A stretch of 64,000 bases of DNA, from positions 5,952,001 through 6,016,000 of the forward strand of contig NC_085107.1 in assembly GCF_030269925.1 (NCBI RefSeq). Direction: 5' to 3'. The notes under the pieces were generated by a model. The model made no database searches, was not told where the DNA came from, and saw nothing but the letters and a program-made list of their open reading frames with translations. The stretch comes from Bombyx mori (Eukaryota; Arthropoda; Insecta; Lepidoptera; Bombycidae). The translations under genes were made by a program, and so were the position numbers. Shown piece after piece: positions 1-12,500 of this stretch; position 1 is the first letter of the stretch, and the number at the start of each line of letters is the position of its first letter.

Positions 1-2098
1 GTTATCGAACATAGATAACCTAATAGACCGGGGTCGATAATTTTTAAAACCCAAAAAAAGAATAGTAGGACGAAACCCATTAGAAAAGGAGGGAAATACT
101 ATAAAAATGAAACGAAAAATAATTTACGGGCGATCTGAGGTCGGGAAGGGGAAGGGGGGGAGGCTTTAGGGAAAAAACGGTTTTTCTCGATTTTCGGCAA
201 AACTAAAAGTCCTATGGAAAAAAGTCAAATGACAAAGTTGTAGGTAATAAAAAGATCTAATACTTTTGTAATTACACTTTTTTCACATAACCTCAAAATT
301 TATGTGAAAAATTCAAAAAACCAAGTTTTTGGTTTTTTATTTATCTTTTTCAAAAAAAAATCTTTATTTTCACGAAATTTGGCGAAAAATTACCTTTTTA
401 TGTCCCGAATACGCTGTAATTTATTTGATGAGAAATATTTATTTTTTAACCTTATTTTGAATTAATATTGAAAAAGCACCCTAATTTTCAATCGAAAATT
501 CACCCGTCAAAATATCAGCTTTTTTCAAAAAGTTGGTATGTTTTCTGTTCGTTGAAATCTCTACTTTCCGATGGTGAAAAAAAAAATGTTACTATAGTAA
601 ATCTTCACAGAAAATGCAAAAAATCGAAAATACTCGAATTCGATTTTTTTTTATAATTATATACAATTTTTTATTTTAAAATTTACACTTTAATTACTCG
701 GAAATCATAAGATTACATGTTACATTGATAAAAAAAAATTGCAAATCAAAATATACTACTATAATTAACAAACAAATAAGTTAATAAAATTAATATTTAA
801 TAAGACATCTACAATTTTTCTTTATATAATCTTCTTTATATTATATGCGTAGATGCCTATTTATAACTATTCTTAGATAACTTATATACCTGAGTGACCT
901 AAGAAAAATTTTAGCCCATCAAAAGGTATTTGAAATATATAAAATATACATGAAAATCAGCCAAAAGTTAGTTATTTAAAACTTTTAATTCGCAACCTAA
1001 CCGTATTTTTAACTTATTTCATAAAAACAATGGATTTCAAATCACCAGCGATACAATATTGCAGCAAGAAACATTAAATATTCTCGCCGAAAATTTTAAT
1101 ACATACTAAAATACTATCGTGAAAATATATCTAGTACAAATAAGCACACAGATTATCTAGACATATTGGAATAGTAATCGAAATCATATAGCAGAAAAAG
1201 TTAGAAATGTGACTCAGTAGACTAAGTGCATCGACACTAAGTAATTGATTCTCAATTACAAAAGGGTCCGTTTCAGACAACATTTCAGACATACATATGC
1301 ATGCATATAGATATCAGATATACATTTAGATATGCATATGTATGTGCCTAACGCACTGACTTGTTTAGTTAGTGCAGTACATACGAAACCACCAACAGAA
1401 CTTAGCTATATAGTAATAAAGACATACTTTGTTTGTTTGCACCGGTAGTGTTGTGACTCATGCACACTGAAACATAGTATTATTATGTATTTAACAAAAT
1501 TAGATCTGATACAAAATGAGAATTTACGATAACTGGCTCAGTCACTGTATACTATTTGAAAAGTAACATTTCAGACTAATTTCAGACTAAACATTAGACT
1601 CATACTAAAATTTCAACCAATACTGTGTGTAATTTAATATTTAGAATGACTTAATTTTAATGTTTTATTGTTATAATAAAATGTAAGCTACATATGGGAA
1701 ATAGCATTTGTAATAAGTAGCCTACAACTGAATTAACTTGCAAGGTACTAAACATAGCGTTAGTACAATAATAATAAAAATATAAGTAGATTAAACTTAT
1801 ATTAATACCTACTCAAAATGTTTTTGTCAATCATATTTAACGTAATTAATGTGCATATTTGACACATTATAAAATAATACTTTCAACTGCATTTTCGTTA
1901 GTAAAAACTAGTATTCCATTAAGCTTGCTTGCGTCATCGTTACTTAAACCTGTTTTCCATCAACGCTAGCCATTAACGCCACTTTTCTCTTCAACATCTA
2001 GACTTTACTTTTAAAATGTTATTTACTTAGGTTTTATTTTGTTCTGGGGATCTTACATATTTGATTTTTTATCTTGTAATATTTCCATCCATGACAGC
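1..2098. other. AT-rich non-coding stretch, left edge
   Basis: About 2.1 kb of AT-rich sequence with many homopolymer runs. The only open frame, near 468-656, is lysine/phenylalanine-rich and looks like chance. I see no exon with plausible splice sites, no RNA gene and no repeat I can name. Confidence 0.5.
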
Positions 2099-2221
2099 AT
2101 GCTCACCAAATCACTGTCGTTGTGTTATGCACTGTTATTCATAACTTCATTTGCCAATTCTAAGCCAATCATTCCCATAGAGGCTGTAATGGAGAAGACC
2201 AATAAGATGGTTAATTGTTGA
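2099..2221 (+). CDS. Possible small secreted peptide ORF (40 residues)
   Basis: From the ATG at 2099 the frame encodes 40 residues. The first 21 read like a signal peptide: a basic start (MLTK), a hydrophobic core (ALLFITSFA), then small residues before KPIIPIEAV. The predicted mature part is about 20 residues and ends in Cys at a TGA. Codon choice looks more gene-like than the surrounding AT-rich sequence. It could be a short secreted peptide, a first exon whose partners I cannot find, or chance. No family was recognised. It lies about 1.1 kb upstream of Fkbp14 on the same strand. Confidence 0.25.
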   Translation: MLTKSLSLCYALLFITSFANSKPIIPIEAVMEKTNKMVNC

Positions 2222-3087
2222 ACTATAAACAAAGATAAAAAATATATGGATACATTTTTAGCTAACCTCGTGTAAAAGACATCGTTGGTAGTTCCGAATG
2301 TTCCGATTTAAGTGTGAACAAGGTTCTGTTTTAACCTGTCAACTATACACGGTACAATCCTACATGTCTACATGAATATGTGCTCTCACGTGTACGAGAC
2401 TTATGATCGTTCTCCCTAGCGACACTCAACACTAGTCGACACCCAACATTTCAACATTTATTACTGATCTTCTTGATCTATGGAGATAACAAAAGTTCTC
2501 ACCTCGAATAAAAAAGTTCATTAAAAGGCTATAAAAGTATGTTTGCCAATTCGTGTAATATTTTTTTTACATAAAAATATTGAAGACTAACACGCAAGTG
2601 GACAAAATTCCCCAACTACTTTAGTAGGTACTAGCACTTGTTTCTTTGAGTTTTTTTTATAATTCTAGCTATTCCATCACTTTTATATACGATTAAGCTT
2701 TTTTAAACTATAACACTCGCGTAGCTTCCAAGTTGACTTTGCATGTGCGCTAATTATACTCGTAAGTATAATTATGACTTCAGATTAATTTGAAATTAAA
2801 AATATTTATTATACTGACATAATATTTAAACCTCAATTTTGTTTTTAGAAAAACATGTTATTCTTCTTTTGATTCTGTACTCAATATTGTTATTAATAAT
2901 TGTGAGCTTATTGGCAATGAGTTTTTTCATTGAAAATAACAGTACATACACCTGTTAAATGCTGTATTTTTATTACGCTGCTTGTTTAAATAAAGACTTC
3001 AAAGTTTTAGATAAATAATTTAGTATTGGTACGAAAATGACATGTTGGCAAGATTAGGGAAAAGTAGAACATCAACTGATGATAATC
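2222..3087. other. Intergenic, nothing recognised
   Basis: AT-rich sequence between the small ORF and the Fkbp14 promoter region. No exon, repeat or RNA gene is supported. Confidence 0.5.
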
Positions 3088-3094
3088 ACGTCAC
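3088..3094 (-). promoter_or_regulatory. UPRE-like motif (TGACGTG on the - strand) upstream of Fkbp14
   Basis: CACGTCA on the + strand is the reverse complement of TGACGTG, the core bound by XBP1/ATF6-type bZIP factors in the unfolded-protein response. It lies about 270 bp before the Fkbp14 ATG, in a GC-richer promoter-like patch (about 3090-3250). No complete ERSE (CCAAT-N9-CCACG) is present. A 7-mer can arise by chance, so the function is inferred from the ER role of the gene. Confidence 0.35.
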
Positions 3095-3361
3095 TGCTCG
3101 CGTGGCAAGCGCGAACAGGCTCATATCATCCACACATTTCGGCCTTGGTTAACGTGATATTAGTATAGTTTTCTCATTCTGTTGCCTTTCCTACGAGGCG
3201 TGTGAGCGAGACGGCGTAGCGAGCGTCCGCCACATCGAGAGAGCGGCAAACTTTATTCGAATTCCAAGTTGTCGGAACTCCGGAATCTGCTCAGTTGTAG
3301 TACAGGCGCAGTTGGTAACGCACGCTTCTCTTGTAAAAAAAAACTTTTCGTAAGTTCAACA

Positions 3362-3552
3362 ATGACGACGTTGCGCTGCGTGCTTATGCTGGTTGCCTTG
3401 GCCGGGGCCACGTTCGCGGGTCCTGAGGTCACTGAACTAAAGACAGAAGTAGTTAGCGTTCCAGAAGGATGCACCACGAAGTCCAAGCACGGCGATATGC
3501 TCACCATGCACTACACTGGCACGCTAGACGACGGACACAAGTTCGACTCGAG
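3362..3552 (+). CDS. Fkbp14: Fkbp14 coding exon 1 (signal peptide, start of PPIase)
   Basis: The ATG at 3362 opens a signal peptide and the first FKBP strand (MHYTGTL, KFDS). The exon ends at the GTAAGT donor at 3553, leaving two bases of a Ser codon. The frame stays open upstream to 3269 without another ATG, so 3362 is the natural start. The 5' UTR probably begins in the GC-rich patch at about 3180-3260. Confidence 0.92.
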
Positions 3553-6500
3553 GTAAGTACATAATCCTAGTAGCGACCAAAATCTGTGATTGCGATTATT
3601 TATTTGTGCAACTTCTTTTTTCATCACCTTTTATTTTGCGATTTCAAATTTTAAAGTAGGTGCATGAAAATAAGTTGATGGTAGATTTTGCCGACGCTTT
3701 GCAGAAGTTAACGGTAGTTTTATTTGTATTACGTTGCCTCACAGTAGGTACATTACCGTTTTACATATCATTTTCTTACCACCATGCACTCTCACTTTCT
3801 TGACCTATTTTAATGTGTTCGAATACCTATACACACTAAATTAAAATACCACAGATAATTTGAATGAACTCATCAATACAATTATTTTATGTTAGCAATT
3901 CAGTCAATGCCCACAAAATAGGTCACTATTTCCTTAATTAATCTGTTGATGTTTTCTGAACTTCTCCGATAAAATTTCTCTTAACGAAATTTGTTATTCA
4001 TTGTACCTAACAACCATGAATAGTACCAACATTGAAAAGCTTAGACATGAAGTTAATATCTACCTACATAATAAATAAGATTAGGGCATGTATCACAATT
4101 AATTTATGAAATAGGGATGCTAAATGAAGTCACGGCACATTGAGCTTTCGTTCTATTTTTCGCTTCTAGTTATACTATTATTTTGCAAAGCTTGGTGACA
4201 ATAAAAACCCCACAATACCTATATTTTTAGGTAAGTGTCAAATAGATTTGACTGAAACTCTGAGTAGGAAGGCCCTCTGAGTGGGTAAATTGAGTAGGTG
4301 TAATGTTATCGTAATGTGAAATAACTGGGTGACATCCGTTCATTTTTAACTAAGCAAGCAACGCGGTTCATCTCGTGTTATTTTTGTAATAAAAAAAATA
4401 CGAAATAAATGCCATTTAACAATAATTATTAAAATAAAAAAAATTATAGAATATAGGAGAATGTAGAAAGAATAGAAGAAAAAAACAGCAAACATTCTGA
4501 AAGAAAGTGCGTGGCCTTAAGTCATAAAAAATAGGCAAGATGGCGTACCTATCCCACACGTAAGACGTTTGTGTTAAGCTATATTATGTTGTTACATTTT
4601 CATCAGTGTGATTTTCCGATATCAATTTATTTTGAAGTCAGAATGAAATCAATGAACCGGCAAGCAGGGGGAATATCGCCACGGAAAAGCGGCTCATTAT
4701 AACATATGGATTCAAAATAGGTCTCCAAAGTTTCTTGTATTAAATGATCGAATAAAAATTCACTTGTAATTATTATAAATCTCACCTTCAGAGGCATATT
4801 TAGTTTAAAAAAACGATAACAGTTTTAAAAGACTCCTTAGTGATGATGAAACAATTAAACTTCCACTAATGTATTACAAATATTAAATTCAAATCAATTT
4901 TAAAAAGGAAATGCCAAGTTGTGTTAAAGTATTAAATTTAATATTCATATAGATTATTGAGAAACCCTTTGATTAATTAATGGAATTCAATAATTACATG
5001 TTACGAACTTGTTCATCGACCTTCGCGTAGATTATGTTACATTTTAATTGTGATTTTAGTACATCAGCATATTTGGCAAATCAAGGTTTCAAAGTAATAG
5101 GTTGGGGAAAAAGTCTTTTCGTATTATAGTATGTATGAGCTTGTAATAAAATCTCTTTGGCTATACTATTTGTATCTGGCTGGTTTTGGTATGATTAAAA
5201 GCTTAAATTTTAAAGAAGATAATTTCAAATTCAAATTAGGAAAGTGTGTGATTTTCATTTATTTTTCATACTGTCAAGATGAGGGAATCTAATGAATAAA
5301 TTCGATACATTTTAAAATTTTACTACAAAAATGGTAAAAATGCAATTGGCAAATTATAGCAATGGGATCCCATTGCTATAGAAATGTCCCTACCTATAAG
5401 ATGGCAAAAAGTTATCGAACAAAATGGTACCTACATACTTTAGTTAAATGTAAATAAACTATATTAAAAAATGTTGTGAATTTTCTTAAAAAATGCGAAG
5501 AAACTTTTCCTATTAAAAATGAAATTTAACTTCATTTTAAAATTTTAAAACTGTAGTTTTTGTTCAAACGTGTGTTCAAACACTTAGCTAAAGATGTAGA
5601 ACTATTTTAAGCGACCATTACATGGTCATACAAACCTACATAGTAAATGATTGAATTTATTATTAATTGTATTTATAATTTGAAATATAAGATATTAAAA
5701 AACAAGCCTTTTAATATAACCAGAAGATACAAATACTATATAAATAAGACCTTTATAATCGAAAATATGAATTGATCTAAATTATGTTTATACGAACTCA
5801 TTAAATATTCATGTACAAAATAATGAAGATAAATTTTGTTTGTATTCAAACCGCTGACAAGTTCCTTTTCGAGTCTCTTTATTATTTTAACAGAAAATCG
5901 TATCTAATTTTTGTATCTAAGCATTAAAGTTCACGTTCGAAGATAAAATAATGAGGCAGCTGAATTATTGGTATATTTAGCGACAACGCGTGAATCGTAA
6001 TGTCAATGTACGTGACAGGAGATAAAACAATTTGAGTTAATAACCATAATACCACGTATGTACTTGTAATATTTAAACTTTTTTTTTTACCTATTCGAGT
6101 AACCTCCAGGGGCCATATACTAGATTCAAAGAACTAGTTAAACCTAATGTGTGTAGTTTACAACTGAAATATTTGGCCGTTGAATTTTATAATCAATACA
6201 GGCTTCACATCTGTGAATCGAAATTCGTGAATCTACATTGATTTATATCAAACTTTTGTACTACGATAATATACAGATACGTACATATAATTACAAAACA
6301 TATAATTGGGCAAATAATTGGTTTTAATTACACATGAAAATAACTGTGTAATTTGCTGTTATAAAGTTAAGTTGCTTTTAATATTTCAGAGAAAAAATGA
6401 TAGGTTTCAATGCGAAATTTAATTTTGGTATTTATTTATCAGAAACACTCCTCCTAAAAATGTCCAAAATATTACAGAGTTAGAGTGGTGGGATAATTCT

Positions 6501-9500
6501 CTTTTAATTCTAAGTAAAACGCGTCCAAGTACAATACTCAAAACAGCGTGTGTAGCCGAAAACGTCACAAGTCTCAAAAACTACTCCAGATAACAATATT
6601 ACTTTCAATCAAACTTCGTTATTATTTTGTTAATATTCCAACGAATAATTGAATAGTTACAGGGGGCATATGTTTTGCAGTTTTAGGACGTTTATCATCA
6701 ACTTAGATGAACTTACTGTTAGATGATGAGTCATGTGACTTAAATCATAAGATAAATATGATGTATTCATGTTTAAGATTAGATATGGATGAATGTTAAA
6801 TTAAACATACACCTAAAAATCGTAAATTGTACAATAATAAAACGGCATTATTTTTTATTTGGCTACAGAATCATATAAAAATGAGTCAATGATTAAGAAA
6901 ATTCTAAAAGAATTTCTTTTAATTTTTATTAAACCCGTATTTGCACGCGAACTGGTGAGAGTCTGTTTTAAAAAAAAAAAACATTATAAAGCAAACGTTA
7001 CACGTCTTAGCTTACGAAAATCAAAATCTTGAGGAGGTAGACGTCTGCAAGGAAATAAGGCAGAATTACTAGCTACGACACGACGACGTGTTCGGGAATT
7101 TTGCACGAAGACGACCCGTGATTAACTGACTGAACTTGCTTACTGTTTCGCACAGCGGGAGCCGAACTTTTGTTATTACCATTTATATGCGTGTGAGAGA
7201 AATTTACCGTTTAATTATACAAAGCCGTGCGCGGTTGTTTTCAAGATTTTACTTATTTTAATTATTGCCGGTGCTGTGCGGTGGCGGTTCGGTGGTTTCC
7301 ATCATCGACTTACAGTATAACAAAATAAAAGTTTTAAAAAGTTCCCATCGAGATTAATTTGTTGAAAATTGTTTCGGAAAGAGAAATTTTGTCAATTTAT
7401 AATTATAAGCTAGTCACGTGAGTGATGTATCCGCAAGCATGCATCCGAGCAATATTTTTCTTCTATCGAGTTACTACAGTATAACATTGAGGGGTGAAAA
7501 TTTGTTTATTGAAAAAAAATTAAGCGACTTCCTGTTAGATGTAATTTCAAATTGAATATAAGCATCAAAAATTATGATTAAACTTACTGTCACCTTTTCA
7601 AAAATACCTATTGGCACCAGCCAAGTTGAAGTTCTAAGGTGAGTTACGGTACAAGCTTAGTATTACCAGTAGGTACACAAGTATGCATGTTGCCTACCCG
7701 CCACGATGCCTTCAAATTACAGTCCGCGACCCAATAAATTCCGCAGAATAAATATAATGAATGTAGCCTAGAAATCACACGTAATAAATTTTCATATCAA
7801 ATACTTTGAGCTTTGATAGTGTAATATAATAAAGAAATACTAGTAAGCAGCGAGCAATTTATAATATTTAGGTAGGGGTATTGTAGCAACAAAGTTGGTA
7901 AAAAGTTTATACTTTCTCTCAGATTATCATACAATATGGAGGAGAGTGTTATAACCGGCAGCGGCTCGGAAGGTCCGTTCTGGAACTTTTTTAATTGTCT
8001 CCACGGTGTACGCTGCCTCCGTTAACTAACGCTAATAGATGCTTTTAATTTTATAACAAAACAGTTGTTGTTTCAACTTTACACGGCACAAACGCATAGA
8101 CGCTTCGAACTGCTTTTGTGTGATACTGTTTCCTCTACAAGCCGTCGATGTAATTAAGTCAAATTACATGGGACGATTGTATTTCCAGTTGCTTCTTTTT
8201 TGTATTCTACATATAACATTTAATGCTTAGACAGGTGAACGAGCTCACGAACCATCCGGTGTTACGCTGTCATTGGAGCCCATAGACATCACAACGTGAA
8301 TGTGGCAACGCCTTTGAGATATAAATCAATCAACATGAATTGTGTTTCAATAATACAACGACTGCCTCAAATCCTTGAAAAGTCTCACAGAAATAAATTC
8401 TGTATCGCGACAGAAACGAGCGGAATGATTATTGTATCTGCCCGTGTAGGCTCAATAGAGTCTGTATACAGTTTTGTCTACGGGCGAACTAACCCATAGA
8501 TACAACCTATTGAGTTTCTTGCCGGATCTTCTCAGTGTGTCGCGATTCTGATTCGGTTGTAACTACCCTTGTTAGAGCCAGTGCTAGCGCATTCTTTCGG
8601 ATTAAGCCCCCTGAGCTCACCTACCAGTCACTGCAATAGCCCTTTAGGCTACAAGCTAATAGGAAAAACAGTTATAGTTTACCTACCTTATTTACAGAAT
8701 CATTTTCCTAGCATCGTTTTCCTCAAAGCTGACGGTCTTGGTCCACAGATCACTTTATCTCTCGGACCATATGAATTCATCAAGGACTATACGTATTTTC
8801 AGACGTATCCGTGATATAGACAGAGAACTATCGATCGATACGTCTTTTAAATCTATACTAATATATAAATCTACAGTGGTTTTTACGGATGTTCCGTTAT
8901 AACTACTGAACCCTGCATCCGATTCACTTGAAACTTGGTATCCTTGTATAAAATACATGTACTTAATGGATAGGCTAATATTTATATGAGTGTTGGACTC
9001 CCTACACCAGTTGTAGGGGCGTTAATGATGAGAATCTTTGTGGGGGTGAGAAATAATAATGCTAATTTTAAATGCCCAGTGAAGCGGACGGGTACAGCTA
9101 GTAGATTATAAAAATATTATATTACTTATATTATACATATAGATAGTATGGTAATATTTGGTCACTGCCGAATCTAAAAATAACATTGCTTAAATACTCT
9201 TATTTATTCACCACAAATAACAAAAACACTTATAAACGGTAAGTGCACTTGCTTAATACCATGTGCTTCGTTCTCAGCGCTTGACATCGTTTCTGTGAAA
9301 GTGAACTCTACCTTATTTTCTAATACAATCTTCTGACACGACAGCTTAATTCATTAATTGAATATTCCTCTTGCGACTCGACTTCTGTACGCAATAAATA
9401 GATTTGTTCTGGACTTGAATTGTAATGGCAATAGTAACCGATAATGTACCTACATACTTCTATGTGCACCCACGTATAAAAAAGAAACACGATGTAAATG

Positions 9501-12500
9501 TAGCAATTAGAAAACGTTTGTAAACGATAACGTAGGTACCACTGGTTTGCTTGAAATTTCCGGGTGTGGTGTCCTAAATACATACAATATGTGAACAACT
9601 TAACCCATACTGTTACGTTATAGTCTAATATTAGTACAAACACGTGTACAATTAGAAGTAATTTCTGATTGAAGTATCAGAAGCATACTAAGAAAAGTAA
9701 ACAAGGTTTTATCATATTATTATTATTTATTTATATTTATTTAAAATCTTATTAATTCCATAATATTTTTTAAAAAAGATATTCAAAATACAATTTTAAA
9801 AAAACACTATATAAAAATAGATTGCCGCTGATGGCGGTATCTACGACACAAGCCACCAGTGGTTAGGACTCCAGAGTCAGAAACCTCCTCACAATGCGTG
9901 CAATATCGAGGATAACTGCTTTCTGTATTAGGCCCTTAACCCAGCTGGATAACGAAAGTTTCTTAAGATGTTGATCGAAACTTTTCGCTATCAAGCCATG
10001 TACCGACACAACTATTGGAACAATGATGGTTGAATCAACATGCCACATGGCCGTAGTCTCGTGGGCCAGGTCTAAATATTTTATTGATTTGTCCTTTTCT
10101 GCCTTTATTACGATTATTATTATTATTACGATACAATCCAGAATTATTTTGAATATTAAGTCGTGCCAAGAATTCGAACTGTCTATTAATATACAATTTA
10201 TTTATTTTTATTAATAAAACTTAACATTCCTTGTATGCATCAGTTAAATGTCGAAGTTCCCTTATAGCGCTTTGTCTCAGGTTCTGTATTGTGCATATAA
10301 CGTACAAGCTAAAGTCAAATGACGCACAGAGGAAACAAAGCACGAAATACGATACAATTTCGATATTCCCCATTCACATTAATCCAGGAGCGTCCGTGCG
10401 TTCACTTGTGAAGGCTTGAATGGAATATGGCGTACCAACGTATAGCGATAAACTATATGATTTAGTTGAAATATTTTGTCTGCATTTACTCATTACCAGT
10501 CATAGCCAATTCATGATTGTAGTGTGAATGCAGCTGCGTACCTCCAGATAATTTTGAAAACAAGCCTAAAAATCTACCTACCAAAAATGCGTGTGTGAAG
10601 GCTTGCAACACGGTCTACCAATAATATCGAGTACTACCACCATACTACCGAGTCCATTCAGTAATAAACAACAAAGCTACATACCCATCCACTAAAAAAA
10701 CACCCGGATGGAACGAAGTTCCTTTCGATTAATTAGTGAAGGAATAGTAATTTTTTTTTTTAAGATATAATAATAAATTACGGCATTATGAAGAAGAAAA
10801 AGACAATACTACGAACTAAATTACTATTGTTGAAACGCTATCTCGAGAAACTGTACTCATTACGCGGACCAATCGGATACGAGCAATGTCACGCGATAAG
10901 CGCCTACACGGTGATTGGTCAGAATGACGGATCTAAAAAGTGTCGTGACAACTTTTCGTAAGAATTTTTTCCGTCTAGCCCCCTTTCACAACGCGCGATA
11001 AGGAACTTCGTTCCAAAAAACATCCAAGTCTGTCTCGGTTTTTTTCAACAGTTATGCATTTACAATAACTGATTCAGTTCTGCTAAATGCTAACGCTATT
11101 ATTAATTTTTTTATAATTAAAAATCACTGATAGTAAGCTTATTTAATAAATGAACTCGAAAAAAGAAAAACAGTTAAACCGGTGCAATAAAGTGAAATAT
11201 AGACAGTTTTTTTTTTCTTAAGCGTTCTACGAGTATAGCATTGTAAATGTGTCTTCCTTGCATTTCATAAATGTCAGTTTCAATTGCATCAAAACTTTAC
11301 CTCTTCGGTTCTAGACGGCAAAATATAACAATAGCTAACTAAACACTCAATGTTAAACTAAATTCCATAGCTATTTAAGTTTCGCCATGTTTAATAATCT
11401 AGCCAAATTCAAGAAGCTAACTGAGCTAAGAGCTAGTTTAACTACATACCCCCGCCTTGTTTACCAACCTTCAAGGGAATTTGTTGGAAGCCGTCGATCG
11501 ACTTAATGACATGTCATTTAAAGTTTTGATAACGCATTTGCATGAATAGGCCGCTTATTTTAATAAGACTTGTTTAATTCAGTGTTCAACTTCAGTGTGG
11601 TGAGCTTTGATGTGCTGGTATATATATTACTGAAGATTTTTTCGTTGCAATTAAAGAAACTAAGCTACAAAATAAATTCCTTTATTGCACGTGGTACCAA
11701 TTTTTTTTTTTTTTTTTTTTTATTGCTTAGACGTGTGGACGAGCTCGCAGCCCACCTGGTGTTAAGTGGTTACTGGTAGCCCATAGACATCTACAATGTA
11801 AATGCGTCACCCACCTTGAGATATAAGTTCTAAGGTCTCAGTATAGTTACAACGGCTGCCCCACCCTTCAAACCGAAACGCATTACTGCTTCACGGCAGA
11901 AATAGGCGGGGTGGTGGTACCTACCCGTGCGGACTCACAAGAGGTCCTACCACCAGTGATAAATTAATAATTTAACAGTACAAAGCTTATAGAACTTGAA
12001 TCAACAAATAAATCTCCAGACACCGTGTCGAATCGATTCAATTCACACTTTTAATCGCTTTCTATTTGTGTTGTCTATAGCCACTGTCGATGGAAAATTA
12101 ATAAGATACGATCGCAAGAAAATTAGTTTTAGAAATATATATATAATAATAACACCGAAAACGTTCTGTTAAATTAATAAAGCAAACACGTGACATCCAA
12201 TTGAAAGCTCCATCCTCCCTCGCGAGTAAAATGAAATTCACCTCCCACCAAATTTAATTTAATTTTAAATATCAGACATAAAATGAGACGTTCTTAAACT
12301 GGACAAACTATCGAATAGTTTTAAAAGTATAAGTTTCATTATTTATAAACAAGAGTTTTTTTTACACGCTTTTTTTTACAATAAAATCATTTTTTCTTAC
12401 ACTATTTTTAATTCAAATTTATTTTCTGTTTTTTAGTTGTATTTTCTACAAAAGCGTATTTTGTTGGTTTTTTTAAACTATTATTTATTGTTCATTTTTT

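Noticed and set aside
468..656. 62-codon ORF at the left edge
   Set aside because: Lys/Phe-rich translation of an AT-rich region, no motif, no splice context.
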